The notes under the pieces: generated by a model
The model's input: only the letters and a program-made list of their open reading frames with translations
Told to the model about the DNA's origin: nothing
Databases searched by the model: none
Assembly: GCF_947242115.1 (NCBI RefSeq)
Contig: NC_074721.1
Coordinates: 17,405,501-17,469,500 of the forward strand
Direction of reading: 5' to 3'
Source of the DNA: Biomphalaria glabrata
Taxonomy: Eukaryota; Mollusca; Gastropoda; Planorbidae
Length of the DNA stretch: 64,000 bases
Translations under genes and position numbers: made by a program
In this document: piece by piece, positions 22,201 through 34,035 of the stretch
Layout of the letters: the number at the start of each line of letters is the position of its first letter
How positions within the stretch are numbered: the first letter of the stretch is position 1

Positions 22201-23229
22201 CATTTTAGTGTAATAAAAATCCACGCTAAAAAAAAGGTATGCTGAGGATTTTGACTACAAATGTTCGATACTTAACAATGTGAAGGACGAACTATTAAAT
22301 GTTGCAAAGTAAATAATAAACAAGAAGAACATTTTTAAAAAACTTTTTTAAAAAAAAAGCTTATATTTAGTGTAATTGATCTGATAGTTTGGATCAGGCA
22401 TGTCATTTTATTCACCATTCCTCTAGACATAATATATCTGTGCGATTAGAATTATTTTGACCAATGGTTTTTGTTTAGCTTTTAGCTTTCTCAGTGCCCA
22501 ATGTTCCGATCACTTGTCTGGACCAGTTGTGAAAAAGTTGTGGGGGGGGGGGGGTATTTGAGTCAATGGTATTGTCTTCGCATAAAAAAAAAACCAACCT
22601 GTTCAGCCAGGACTTACGCTTATTCAAGGGGACTATTTCAACTTATACCGCCACATCTGTCAAGTACGATTTCTTTCCCTTTTTCAAGATTGTTGATAAC
22701 TTTGAACGATCAAGCACATAACCCTTAAGCTAGTTTCTAACTGACACATCAGCTGTTTATTAATTAAGGACGCCATTCTAGGTAACACCAATAGTTAACA
22801 ATGAAAATGACTCGTATATACTGAATAGCATAACCAATATAGAACATACATACTAACATCCTTCCCTTTCTACAGCTTAACGAAATCAACTTAAATAATT
22901 CTTGTAATTAACAAAATAAAATATAATGAGTGAGATATCTCAAGTTCTTAAAGTATTATTATAAACAGCAAATAGACAACAAAAAATATTAATTTAAACA
23001 TGATATCCGAACACATGTTATCCGAACACATATTATCCGAGTTCCCAAATGATACTTATAATTGATATCTTATTAGTCAATGAAATCCTTAGATTAGAAT
23101 AAAGTTTCTTTTCCGCATTAACTTCTTGTATCTCAGTACTAATATTCCTCAATAACTTATTATTATGAATCCTACAAGTTTACGAGACTGAATATTTTCT
23201 TTCTTGATGATTGACAGTATATATATGTA

Positions 23230-24928
23230 GTGATGGGCAAAAGTGAACTAAAAAGTTAGAAACTTTTAGTTTAACTAAACAAAATTAGTTAAGGCCATTG
23301 TTTAACTAGAAAAAAAAGTCTAGTTAAAATCGTAGTTTAATTAATTTTTTTAGTTACTAACTAAAAAGTTTAATTAAAATTTGTAAAACTTTTCAACATG
23401 TGGTCAGGGTTGAAACGCACTCCCTGTTTTCTGGTCATGTCATATCAATAACTTTGATTATCAAAAGAAATGATGCAGTTAACAACTATTTAGACAGTCT
23501 GCACTTGAAGAGGGTAAAGTAAGATCCTGGTAGAAGTTATGGGAGTAAATATTTACACTTGAAAGTAGCAGTATTATACAATGTTAAGCATTTTTTGCCA
23601 AAAGCTTCTATGCAGTATTATGAATGAGGTTGTTCCGATTTTTTTTTTGTGAGCCACTTGGAGGTGTTTAATTTCTGTTTCTAGTGGGAATCTGATTAGT
23701 GAGTTAGGTCAATATTTAGTGGTTTTAATCAATTCATTTGCGACAAACAATATTTTTTTAACTGCAGGAACATCAAGTACACCCTTTTATAGTCTTAAGA
23801 CTTATTATTGAGATCTATTAATTCTAAATCAACAGTTAGGCCTATATAGATCTAAAAGCATTGGGGTAACCAACTCTGGAAAAAAAATCTTAATCCACAC
23901 CCTCTCTGAACATAAAGTAAATAGACTGTGTCCAACTGATTTTAACAACCTGGTCAGCTAGACATACACATGACCACATGTAGGTCTAGTGTACTGTACG
24001 TGTGTAGTCGATAATACTGTAAGACTACCCTGCATTAAGCGTTATGCAATAGTGTTTGCTGTGGAGAGGTCAGACAAGAAAAAAACACATTGGCGTGGCT
24101 AGTCAAGCATGTTCGTAGATATATCTTTACACTAAAATAGTTATACACCCTCCCTGCCCAGAAAGTAAATAGACAGTGTGTCCGACTGATTTTAACAACC
24201 TGGCCAGATAGACGTACACGTGTAGGTCTATATAGTGTACTGAGTGAGCAGTCCATAATTACAAGATCACCCAGGTTTTTTATGCAATAGTGTTAGTTGT
24301 ATTTTTAGTGGTCAGACAAGAAAATAGCACATCGGCATGGTTAGTCGAGCATGTATTTTACACTATAAAATAGTTATACAGGTCAAATGTAAAAACTCCA
24401 ACGATTTCGTTTCTATTCATTTGGTTACTAGATCTAGATTTGAAATTCTAAATATATGTTATTTAATGAGATTTAAAACTTTACCAGTATAAGTAAGATT
24501 TTCCGTTATATAATAAATTAATATAATTTTTTTTAAAAAGAGTACCATTTTTTTCTAAAGGTTTTAATTCAAGGCAAAAATACAAACACACATATTTATT
24601 TAGACATTTTATTTTATTGTAAGTTAACGTTTATGTAAGAAACATATTCCTTATGACTGATTTTATTATAGATAAATATTACTAGAATGGTAAAAAAAAG
24701 ATCGAACCGTAGGCATACAGTCAGATGATTATATCTATATAGGTCTAGTTCAACCCCGCCCCTCCCCCCCCCCCAAAAAAAAAAATAGTTTGTTATAGTT
24801 TAATTAACTTTCTTTAGTTAAGTTTAACTATCTTTTGAAAATCATGATAAACTAATAGTTTAACTACTTGATTTTAGTTAAAAACTAGTTTTAGTTTAAC
24901 TTTTTAAAGTTAGTTTAGTTCCCATCAC
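23230..24928. mobile_element. Non-autonomous hAT element with intact target duplication
   Basis: The ends GTGATGGG and CCCATCAC are inverted repeats. They are flanked by a perfect 8-bp target duplication TATATGTA (23,222-23,229 and 24,929-24,936), the hallmark of hAT transposons. Subterminal regions (to about 23,390 and from 24,790) are packed with AGTTTAACTA-type repeats in opposite orientation. No transposase is encoded. The interior carries a duplicated module of about 246 bp (23,897-24,142 and 24,143-24,385). It sits inside the fossil LTR element. Confidence 0.88.
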
Positions 24929-25242
24929 TATATGTAGCCTCACATGATCAGTTTTAACATTTTCATCATAGATCAAAAGTTCCTGTACAATATAGTTTAT
25001 CTTGATCTGATGTTTTCTCTATTGCAAATGTATTTGTCTCCATTTTCACCCATGATTTGATAAGATCTTGGAGATAGTTGTTTTATGATTCTGCCAGGAT
25101 ACCATCCTACTTCTGCCAGATGTCTATACCAGACTGGGTATGGTTTGGTCTCAATGTAGCTCATACGTTTCTTTATTCCAATGTCACGTTACTTGTTCTT
25201 CGTATTTCTTGTGTTTTGTTGCTCTCTTTTGTTCATCACCAG

Positions 25243-26515
25243 AGTTAGCAAAGTTCTTTCAGAGACACCTTTGATCTATCAAGTCATCACCAGAGTTAGC
25301 AAAGTTCTTTCAGAGACACCTTTCATCCATCAAGTCATCACCAGAGTTAGCAAAGTTCTTTCGGAGACACCTTTGATCCATCAAGTCATCACCAGAGTTA
25401 GCAAAGTTCTTTCGGAGACACCTTTGATCCATCAAGTCATCACCAGAGTTAGCCAAGTTCTTTCAGAGACACCTTTGATCCATCAAGTCATCACCAGAGT
25501 TAGCAAAGTTCTTTCAGAGACACCTTTGATCCATCAAGTCATCACCAGAGTTAGCAAAGTTCTTTCAGAGACACCTTTGATCCATCAAGTCATCACCAGA
25601 GTTAGCCAAGTTCTTTCGGGGACACCTTTGATCCATCAAGTCATCACCAGAGTTAGCAAAGTTCTTTCGGAGACACCTTTGATCCATCAAGTCATCACCA
25701 GAGTTAGCAAAGTTCTTTCAGAGACACCTTTGATCCATCAAGTCATCACCAGAGTTAGCAAAGTTCTTTCAGAGACACCTTTGATCCATCAAGTCATCAC
25801 CAGAGTTAGCCAAGTTCTTTCAGAGACACCTTTGATCCATCAAGTCATCACCAGAGTTAGCAAAGTTCTTTCAGAGACACCTTTGATCCATCAAGTCATC
25901 ACCAGAGTTAGCAAAGTTCTTTCAGAGACACCTTTGATCCATCAAGTCATCACCAGAGTTATCCAAGTTCTTTCAGAGACACCTTTGATCCATCAAGTCA
26001 TCACCAGAGTTGGCCAAGTTCTTTCAGCGACACCTTTGATCCATTAAGTCATCACCAGAGTTAGCAAAGTTCTTTCAGAGACACCTTTGATCCATCAAGT
26101 CATCACCAGAGTTAGCAAAGTTCTTTCAGAGACACCTTTGATCCATCAAGTCATCACCAGAGTTATCCAAGTTCTTTCAGAGACACCTTTGATCCATCAA
26201 GTCATCACCAGAGTTAGCCAAGTTCTTTCAGAGACACCTTTGATCCATCAAGTCATCACCAGAGTTAGCAAAGTTCTTTCAGAGACACCTTTGATCCATC
26301 AAGTCATCACCAGAGTTAGCAAAGTTCTTTCAGAGACACCTTTGATCCATCAAGTCATCACCAGAGTTATCCAAGTTCTTTCAGAGACACCTTTGATCCA
26401 TCAAGTCATCACCAGAGTTGGCCAAGTTCTTTCAGCGACACCTTTGATCCATCAAGTCATCACCAGAGTTAGCAAAGTTCTTTCAGAGACACCTTTGATC
26501 CATCAAGTCATAACC
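25243..26515 (+). repeat. 51-bp minisatellite, about 25 copies
   Basis: The unit CATCACCAGAGTTAGCAAAG plus TTCTTTCAGAGACACCTTTG plus ATCCATCAAGT repeats with little divergence. Variants AGCAAAG, AGCCAAG, ATCCAAG and GGCCAAG recur in runs, pointing to block duplication. It lies within the fossil LTR element. Confidence 0.97.
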
Positions 26516-26949
26516 AACCTTTTCCCATGGACAATTTCTTTCATTTGCTGTCTATGATCATTGGTTTCTTCTCTTCACAAACAGTGCATGTCTCTACATT
26601 AGTCATACCTGGCCAGAACATAGTCAGTCGGGCTCTCCATATTATTCCATCATGTGTACTGTGTACTGTGTGCACCTTTTTCTTTAGTTCTAGACTCATA
26701 CCGCTAGGAATAACTGTTTCTTTTACAATTATATTATTGCTGAATTTCAATTCATCTGCAAAATCAAAATAAGGTTTTATTATATTGTCTATATCTTTCT
26801 TTCTTTTAGGCCATCCATTCATGATTGTTTCTACTCATTTGTTCATATTTCATCTGATTGCGAAATGATTTTTCGTTTTGCATTTATTACAAGTTTTTCC
26901 CCATGCAGGACACAGATCTTTGTTGACTACTTGTCTACCTCCGCAACAC

Positions 26950-27513
26950 CAACAGGATGAAGTGACCAGGGATGAAGTGACCAGGGATGTTAGGGACTGG
27001 GGATGAAATAAATATATATATATATAATCAATATTTATGAGTTTTCAATTTTTTTTTCACAATTTTTCAGAAGAACTAATTACTTTTTTAAATGATATCT
27101 CTGTTTTATTAATCTGTTGTAATATTTTAAAAAAAAATATAACGCACGAACGCATGTACTGACAACTAGGATTTACAAAGTAAAGTTCCGGTTACACAAG
27201 TGTCATTAACATCTTTCAACCACGCCGAACCGAGTGACAGCAATTTAACTGACCGCATTTATGAAAACAAACATTAAATACTTCAAGGCTAATTACTGTG
27301 TTTCATTAACAAAGAATAACATGGCCTGATTTAACTACTGCTTAATTTAACCGTCTGATTGCAGTTTCGTTAAAACTGTGTTATTCGATGTGTATGGAGT
27401 TATCTGGGGAGTGCAATGAACACGTTTAAAGCCCCTTCAAAAGATGTTCACAATTTGGCCAAAAGATAAAAGTCAAAAAGGAAGGGAGACGATCCTCATA
27501 TCTTGAGGCTAGA
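26950..27513. other. Upstream region of TM-B
   Basis: AT-rich, with a short TA run near 27,010. No splice acceptor stands directly before the TM-B ATG, so exon 1 may be the first exon and the promoter may lie here. No core promoter element can be defended. Confidence 0.35.
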
Positions 27514-27659
27514 ATGGCGTATTCTAGTGTACGATCACTTTTAGTGTTGGTCGTCATAGCAACCGTACAAGCACAAAGTATAGATGAAGAGATTTTGGCC
27601 AACGCCAACAGTGTGATTCATAGTTTGAAGAAAGCAGTCAAGACTCAGAGCTACTTTAG
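27514..27659 (+). CDS. TM-B exon 1 (signal peptide exon)
   Basis: ATG at 27,514, 48 codons plus two bases, donor TTTAG|GTGAGTG. The final bases of the exon and the donor are copied into the minisatellite that follows. Confidence 0.78.
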
Positions 27660-30600
27660 GTGAGTGATTCATCATAAGAAAGAGTTACTTTAGTTGAGTG
27701 ATTCATCATAAGAAAGAGTTACTTTAGTTGAGTGATTCATCATAAGACAGTTACTTTAGGTGAGAGATTCATCATAAGACAGTTACTTTAGGTGAGAGAT
27801 TCATCATAAGACAGTTACTTTAGGTGAGAGATTCATCATAAGAAAGTTACTTTAGGTGAGAGATTCATCATAAGAAAGAGTTGATTTAGGTGAGAGATCC
27901 ACCAAAGAAAGAGTTACTTTAGTTGAGTGATTCATCATAAGACAGTTACTTTATGTGAGAGATTCATCGTAAGAAAGAGTTAATTTAGGTGAGAGATCCA
28001 TCATAAGAAAGAGTTAATTTAGGTGAGAGATCCATCAAAGAAAGAGTTAATTTAGGTGAGAGATTCATCATAAGACAGTTACTTTAGGTGAGAGATTCAT
28101 CATAAGACAGTTACTTTATGTGAGAGATCCATCAAAGAAAGAGTTAATTTAGGTGAGAGATCCATCATAAGAAAGAGTTAATTTAGGTGAGAGATCCATC
28201 AAAGAAACAGTTAATTTAGGTGAGAGATCCATCATAAGAAAGAGTTAATTTAGGTGAGAGATCCATCAAAGAAAGAGTTGATTTAGGTAAGAGATCCATC
28301 ATAAGAAAGAGTTACTTTAGTTGAGTGATTCATCATAAGAAAGAGTTAATTTAGTTGAGTGATTCATCATAAGACAGTTACTTTAGGTAAGAGATCCATA
28401 AAAGAAAGAGTTAATTTAGTTGAGTGATTCATCAAAGAAAGAGTTAATTTAGGTGAGAGATCCATCAAAGAAACAGTTAATTTAGGTGAGAGATCCATCA
28501 TAAGAAAGAGTTAATTTAGGTGAGAGATCCATCAAAGAAAGAGTTGATTTAGGTAAGAGATCCATCATAAGAAAGAGTTACTTTAGTTGAGTGATTCATC
28601 ATAAGAAAGAGTTAATTTAGTTGAGTGATTCATCATAAGACAGTTACTTTAGGTGAGAGATCCATAAAAGAAAGAGTTAATTTAGTTGAGTGATTCATCA
28701 AAGAAAGAGTTAATTTAGGTGAGAGATTGATCATAAGAAAGAGTTAATTTAGGTATGTAATTCATTATTATAGACTCCATGTTATCCCAGAGCCTTGAGT
28801 CTGCGTCATGTTTGTTAACGGCACTCTATAAATTAAATTATTATTATTATTATTAATTAGTTTGTGTTACAAGGGTAAGAGCGTAGAAATGTGATTCTAC
28901 AGCGCGCTAAAATTATCCTAAGCCTTCTAAAATACAAAGATGATCAATACTTCTTACATTATGTACACCAAATACACCAAAAGGTTCTCTATTTATAGTT
29001 ATTCGCCATAAGTGAAAATCTCCCGTTGCAAATAATAAAAACAATGACGGGATATATGACAGCTAAAATTTGTCATAGTTCCTAGTTGGCAACTATTTAA
29101 AATGAAAGTCGAATACTCACAACAAAACTTTATTACATTGACGACAGTTTAACATTTATTTTTATTGTTTCAGATTTTTTAGCTGTTTGTGTTTGAAGTC
29201 TACCAGTTGTGTATCGCTCACCAACAAAGTTACTAATAATGACAGAGTCGTTTATTTAATAACAAATAGCACAGCCGATAAATCGTTTGTGAATCGTGAA
29301 ATAGCAAAGTCATTAACACTGTTCAGAGGTGCTGCTTCAGCTGTAGCAATGAATCTAAATTTTGAAGAAGCTAGTCGAACGGTGTCAGCCCACGAGAAGA
29401 TCTCTAGCACAAAACTGTCATCACTGCAGATGAGATGCTTTCATCCTATAAAGTGCTGGCGTCACAGCATGTTTTTGATCGCTTGTAGACTTCATGCCAG
29501 CACAAACACCGTGGAAGAGAAGTTGTTAGAGCGAAAGAAAAGAGCAAACTTGGCAGCTCTGAACGGAATGATGCCATCCAAGAGAACAACGAGCCTCACC
29601 AAAGAAGAGACTCATAGATTTATTTCCTACAGCAGCCACCTTGGAACTGTGCTACTTTCTATTGCTGCCTTGATTTCCCTTTGTCTTACTTGCTTAAGCT
29701 GTATACTTTGTAGGCTTCATAAAAAGACTCAGAACGAGTGTATGAGCGCAGAAGAAGGAGATGCCCATACCTCACACTATGAGAATGATGCTACTCTGAA
29801 CTTTCATTTAAACACTTCGGAAAGTAACTCAAGTGTTTCAACTGGGGCAAGTCTTCCTCTCCAGTCTGCTACAGTGTCCAGATTAAGGCCTCCTTCGCCT
29901 TCACAGAAGCTTCACCTCTCAGCGAGGAGTACATCTCTTTTGGACGAGGAAGATAAAAACTTAAGCTCCCAAATATACTCGTACTGTAGTGAGGGGTCTG
30001 TTCATGGTGTAGCTCTAACAGCGAGGGAGACATCTGAACGAGATCATTACATACAAGATGGACAGCAATCCCCGACACGCTCTGATAACTTGCCACATAT
30101 ATACAACAATGTACATCCACAAAATAAACATGGTCTTCCGCATTCCAAAAGTGACCTGAATCATTGTCCGACAACGAACACATTGAAGAGCGGGAGTTAC
30201 AGCGATACTTGTCTTCAGTTACATGACAATACAACGAGTCAGACCTATTGCAGTCACGTGTATTCCAAACTCCACCAATATCAAAGAAACTTTCACGATA
30301 ATTATAACAAGGTTGCAACTACAGGGCAAAAAATTCTTATTGTTGAGGAAACACAATGTTCAAAACACGACATTGATATTTCTGATCAAGTCAGCGGCAG
30401 GGAATCTGAAATACCACTCGACATTGTAGAGCACACTAGCACCCAAATGGAAAGTGATTACATTAATTCAGATCTGATAGATGCAATGGCGACAGATTCA
30501 TGTAGCAATATAGACAGACCGGAGACTGAAGAGATTAGCAAATATAAGTTTCGTAAACGTCCAATCTGGCAAGACACGAGTTTTGATGTTCATAACAATG

Positions 30601-32228
30601 ATGTTATCTCCATAACTGAAGATGTTTACGTAAATTCACAGGAGATTGAAGTCCCGCCTCCAAATGAAGCCTCTGATGACAGTCTACTCAACGATGTTGA
30701 TGCAGCTATCCGATCTACTGAGCATAATGAGAGACAACTCCAGAATGTTTACGACAACTCCAGATCGAGTGATCTGTATGTCAATTCTCATCTATGGAAG
30801 ACAAATGTTGAAATAGGTTTAGACTCAAAAAGATTGATACATGTCGATGATGATGATTCGGTTAGAGACAACTCAGTTGAATCACTTAGTGAAGGCTCAC
30901 AAAATGATTATGTTTGTTTCGACTCATTATTTATTAATAATGAATTAAATCAATTAGAAAATAAAACCATTTTAGTCCAAGACAAGAAGAAATATATCGA
31001 TGAAGTAGCAAGAGGTTTAGGGTGCAGAGGGTTAACAGATGCATGTCAAAGAGAGAAAAGACTAACAGAAAAAGATCTATCTTTTGAAGTACCCTCTGAC
31101 ATGGGCAATAATGCAGGTAAAGATGGCGTCCCTTATGAAGAGAATAACGCAGATGACGAATATTATTCTAACTCAGATTTAGTGACCACATCAACCGGAA
31201 ATAGTTTTCTTGAACATTGTCATGACAACCTCAGTGTTGATAGCGAGATGAACACCAATACAAAGGCCACGTCTGAACATAAAGGCTGTGACCTGAAGTT
31301 TGACAATGATATTTATTTCAACACAGACCTTTTAAGCAAGATTAATAGAAATAGATCCTTTAGCCCAATGCCTCTTACCAGCGAAGATTCCTCTTTTAAA
31401 TGTGATGCTACAAATGACTGTGATGTTGTCACATTTGCGTGCATCGATCCAAATCCTAAGACTCCAATGGACGGTCACTTCAAGTCAGACAATAACTGTA
31501 CGGATTTGGTAAAACCTTATGTGGAAACATGTTCAGCTCACAAAGAAAGCTTCTCGTCCCTAAGCTCAGAGGAATTGGATCTCAATAATCAAGCGTTTGG
31601 AAACAGATTCACACTTAGAACAGATTTAGACCACAAATATACTAGTGGTAACTATTGCAACATCAACTTTGCGACTTCATCGACAGAAAACATTTTTGCT
31701 AACAACACAAGTCAGTCTGTGCAACGTTCTTCAGAAACTGGTAATAATGGCATGGCAGACAATGGTAAACTTACATCGATGGGTGACAGTCCAGATGATG
31801 ATTGTGATTATGTCAATTCAGACATATTTACAAAGTTGAACAGTCCAGCTCAGCAAGGTGTCATGAACAACAATGATACCTCCCTAGCTTGGGTAGATGT
31901 CAACGCTAACGAAGAGAGTACTTGCTCTGCTTCTGTTTGTTATGGATCAGACAATGACGTTGCAAGTGATTATAATTTTAATTCAGATTTATTTATAAAG
32001 TTAAAACAAGGCAGCTATACTGGACAGGGATATGAAGAACAAGAACTAACGGGTATTAGACATTATGTTGAACTGGACACAGACCAAAAGGAATCTTTAG
32101 ACAAAGACAGCGATGTTGATATGTCCAGTGGATATTATTTTAATTCAGACATAATAACAACGCTACCACAAGACATCTATTCTAATCATGGAAATGGTAG
32201 CATAGAAGAACAAGATTCAAAGAAATAA
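27514..32228 (+). CDS. TM-B: single-pass membrane protein with long YxN-repeat tail (2 coding exons)
   Basis: Exons 27,514-27,659 and 29,174-32,228 join in phase 2 (AG|A) and give 1,066 aa. The signal peptide (about 1-20) ends VQAQ. Exon 2 opens F50-F-S-C53-L-C55-x5-C61. The ectodomain reaches about residue 203 and has one NST sequon and a basic stretch (LLERKKRANLAALNG). The membrane span is about 205-227 (LGTVLLSIAALISLCLTCL and on). The 839-residue tail is acidic, rich in Ser, Asn and Asp, and predicted disordered. It holds YxN at Y251, 359, 478, 534, 575, 584, 713, 763, 876, 928, 1037 and 1051. A module Y-[IVSF]-N-[ST]-D-[LI] recurs at 478, 713, 763, 928 and 1037, with a variant near 982. 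Phosphorylated YxN binds GRB2-type SH2 domains, so a multivalent signalling receptor is inferred. Family unrecognised. Downstream DNA encodes a decayed further module. Confidence 0.82.
27642..28755 (+). repeat. 34-bp minisatellite built on the TM-B exon 1 splice donor
   Basis: About 33 units of GTGAGAGATTCATCATAAGA plus AAGAGTTACTTTAG, with shorter variants lacking 3-4 bases. The first unit is the real exon/intron junction (GAGCTACTTTAG|GTGAGTG). Many downstream units keep TTTAGGTGAGA or TTTAGTTGAGT and are potential decoy donors. Confidence 0.95.
28756..29173. other. 3' part of TM-B intron 1
   Basis: AT-rich intron with a short ATT repeat near 28,838-28,855. It ends in a pyrimidine-rich TTTTTATTGTTTCAG acceptor at 29,159-29,173. 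Confidence 0.6.
29174..32228 (+). CDS. TM-B exon 2 (ectodomain, span, long tail)
   Basis: A single 3,055-bp exon, open throughout and closed by TAA at 32,226-32,228. It contains CLC six codons in, the membrane span at about 29,640-29,708, and all YxN motifs. Confidence 0.9.
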
Positions 32229-32490
32229 TGGTGAACATGTCAAAAACCAAAAGGAATCTCTAGACAAAGACAGTACTACAGATACATCAAATGTGTATGT
32301 GTCAGACATTTAGGCACAGCCTTGTGAGAATTGTTCTGATGCGCAGATCCCAGTGAGAAGCGACTTTTCACTCCAGTACATGATGTGGATGTAGGTGACG
32401 GAATATATACATCTAGGTCCAGCTACACAGGTGATGACGTAAGTAATGACGTTTATTTCAACACGGACTTCAAATCAATCTGAAACAAAA
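32229..32490 (+). pseudogene. Decayed 3' extension of the TM-B tail
   Basis: Just after the TM-B stop, another frame reads NQKESLDKDSTTDTSNVYVSDI, a near copy of the in-gene segment QKESLDKDSDVDMSSGYYFNSD. Further on, at about 32,430-32,484, a frame reads SNDVYFNTDFKSI followed by TGA, a recognisable Y-x-N-T-D module. The tail therefore once had at least two more modules, now out of frame and interrupted. An assembly or base error near 32,222-32,230 could mimic this. Confidence 0.65.
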
Positions 32491-32565
32491 TCCACAAAGA
32501 CACAAAAGAAGCAATGTAACATGATATGTCACAGAAAAATCCTGAACGTTACGTGACAAGACAAA

Positions 32566-32995
32566 TTACTTGACACAGAAAGCCTCCAAAGAGCAGGCCT
32601 GCAAAGCTATCACACAATCCTGATACAGTCGCAATTGCGATAAGCAGGTCACGTCTACAGACGAAACGAAAGCGAGAAACAAGGTGGACAAAGAAAACGT
32701 TACCTGGACACCCTCTAAAGCTTCCCTGAAAGCCTTCAACGTAGACCCTGCCACCTGGGAGACGGAAGCGCAAGATAGGGTATGAAGGAGCCGAGCTGTG
32801 AAAACAGACGCAAAAATTTGCTGAGGACAAGAGAACAGCACTGGCAGATGAAAAGCGCTAGAGAAAAAAAAGCAAGACCCACGACACTAGCTCCAGCTGA
32901 AATAACCTGCCCAGTGTGTAGCCGAACATTCCGGGCTCACAGAGGTCTCACCAGCCACACGAGGAGGCACAAAACTCCAGTACAAAGCACTTAGC
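32566..32995 (+). mobile_element. LINE polyprotein C-terminal fragment with C2H2 finger
   Basis: Contains AGHVYRRNE, KARPTTLAP and a classic CPVCSRTFRAHRGLTSHTRR zinc finger followed by HK and a stop near 32,993. This is the C-terminus typical of an RTE/Nimb-like LINE polyprotein. The frame is interrupted, so it is a dead fragment. It belongs with the WAGHVSRM fragment at 9,228-9,515. Confidence 0.75.
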
Positions 32996-32999
32996 TACA

Positions 33000-33780
33000 T
33001 GGATGACAAAAGTGGGTCAGTATCGTATCACGACGGACGAACTACTTATCTGTCTATATTTATATGACAATTATTACTATTTCCAAAGGCACAGCTAGTG
33101 ATACAAATCCTGGTGTAGACCAGGAATTTTAAATTTCTTTACATTCAAAAGGGATCAAATAAACGAGTACAATTAATGAAGTCCGATTTATATTTTCTTA
33201 TATTCAGAGGATACAAAACCAGAAAAAAATGAGTATTGTGGGGAACGAAAATGGAATATATATCAATTTTACATTCATGTAATGCCAAGATTGATGGCCT
33301 AAAGTAGTGTTCCCAAACTGTGTTCCTCGGAAAACTAGTGTTCCGCGATGTCAGATTAGGTGTTCCACAAACTATTCGCATAATCAACTAGAAGTTCTAC
33401 ACGGGAATAAATCTAAAGTAAATGCAGGGAAAAAAAAAGATTCTTTGTAACGAATAAAATTCTATAACATCACTATGAACTTTGAACTTATCTAGATTCT
33501 GACTCTAATTTTAAATAAAGAAACCAAAAATAGATCAACAATTAAATGATTTCATATTGTGTCTTTCTGAAGACTACCACAATATAGGTATTTTAATTTA
33601 TTTTCTTGTAACCTGTTTGTTGAAAGCAGGATTATCTTATGTTGAAGGAAAGTCAAAATCTAGAAACTGGATTAACTCAGGCAACACTAGATGTTAGAAT
33701 TAAACATACCAGTATTGTGCCTGATATTTAGAAAATATGCTTTTCAAGGAGACAATATCATCAAAGTCACTGGATATATA
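33000..33780. other. Intergenic DNA with a hAT-like end
   Basis: AGTGTTCCCAAACTGTGTTC at 33,306-33,325 resembles the terminal repeats of hAT elements of the TTCTCAAACTG type. No matching far end was found, so the call is weak. The rest is AT-rich without exons. Confidence 0.35.
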
Positions 33781-33784
33781 TATA

Positions 33785-33793
33785 GAGAGATAA

Positions 33794-33877
<84 letters not shown>

Positions 33878-33916
33878 TTAGATAGATAGAAAGATAGATA
33901 GATGGGTGGATGGATG

Positions 33917-33990
<74 letters not shown>

Positions 33991-33991
33991 C

Positions 33992-34035
<44 letters not shown>
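33785..34035. repeat. (GATA)n microsatellite
   Basis: About 60 GATA units with a GGATGGGT-type interruption near 33,900-33,918. Confidence 0.98.

Larger units (their letters stand above)
22700..26950 (-). mobile_element. Fossil Ty3/Gypsy-like LTR retrotransposon, broken
   Basis: Parts seen on the minus strand: a gag-type zinc knuckle (CPAWGKTCNKC..NHF) at about 26,840-26,945; an integrase region with the FWPGM signature at 26,541-26,822; an integrase C-terminal-like piece at about 24,990-25,110; and a polypurine tract (22,859-22,871) followed by a TGTTAG LTR start at 22,858. Protease and reverse transcriptase are not seen. The element is clearly broken in several places. It hosts a hAT element (23,230-24,928) and a 51-bp minisatellite (25,243-26,515). 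The far end of the LTR is not placed. Confidence 0.7.

Noticed and set aside
25181-26047. Open frame with a signal-peptide-like start followed by 17-aa repeats (VITRVSKVLSETPLIHQ)
   Set aside because: It runs antisense through the fossil LTR element and stays open only because the 51-bp unit has no stop in this frame. No splice or promoter support.
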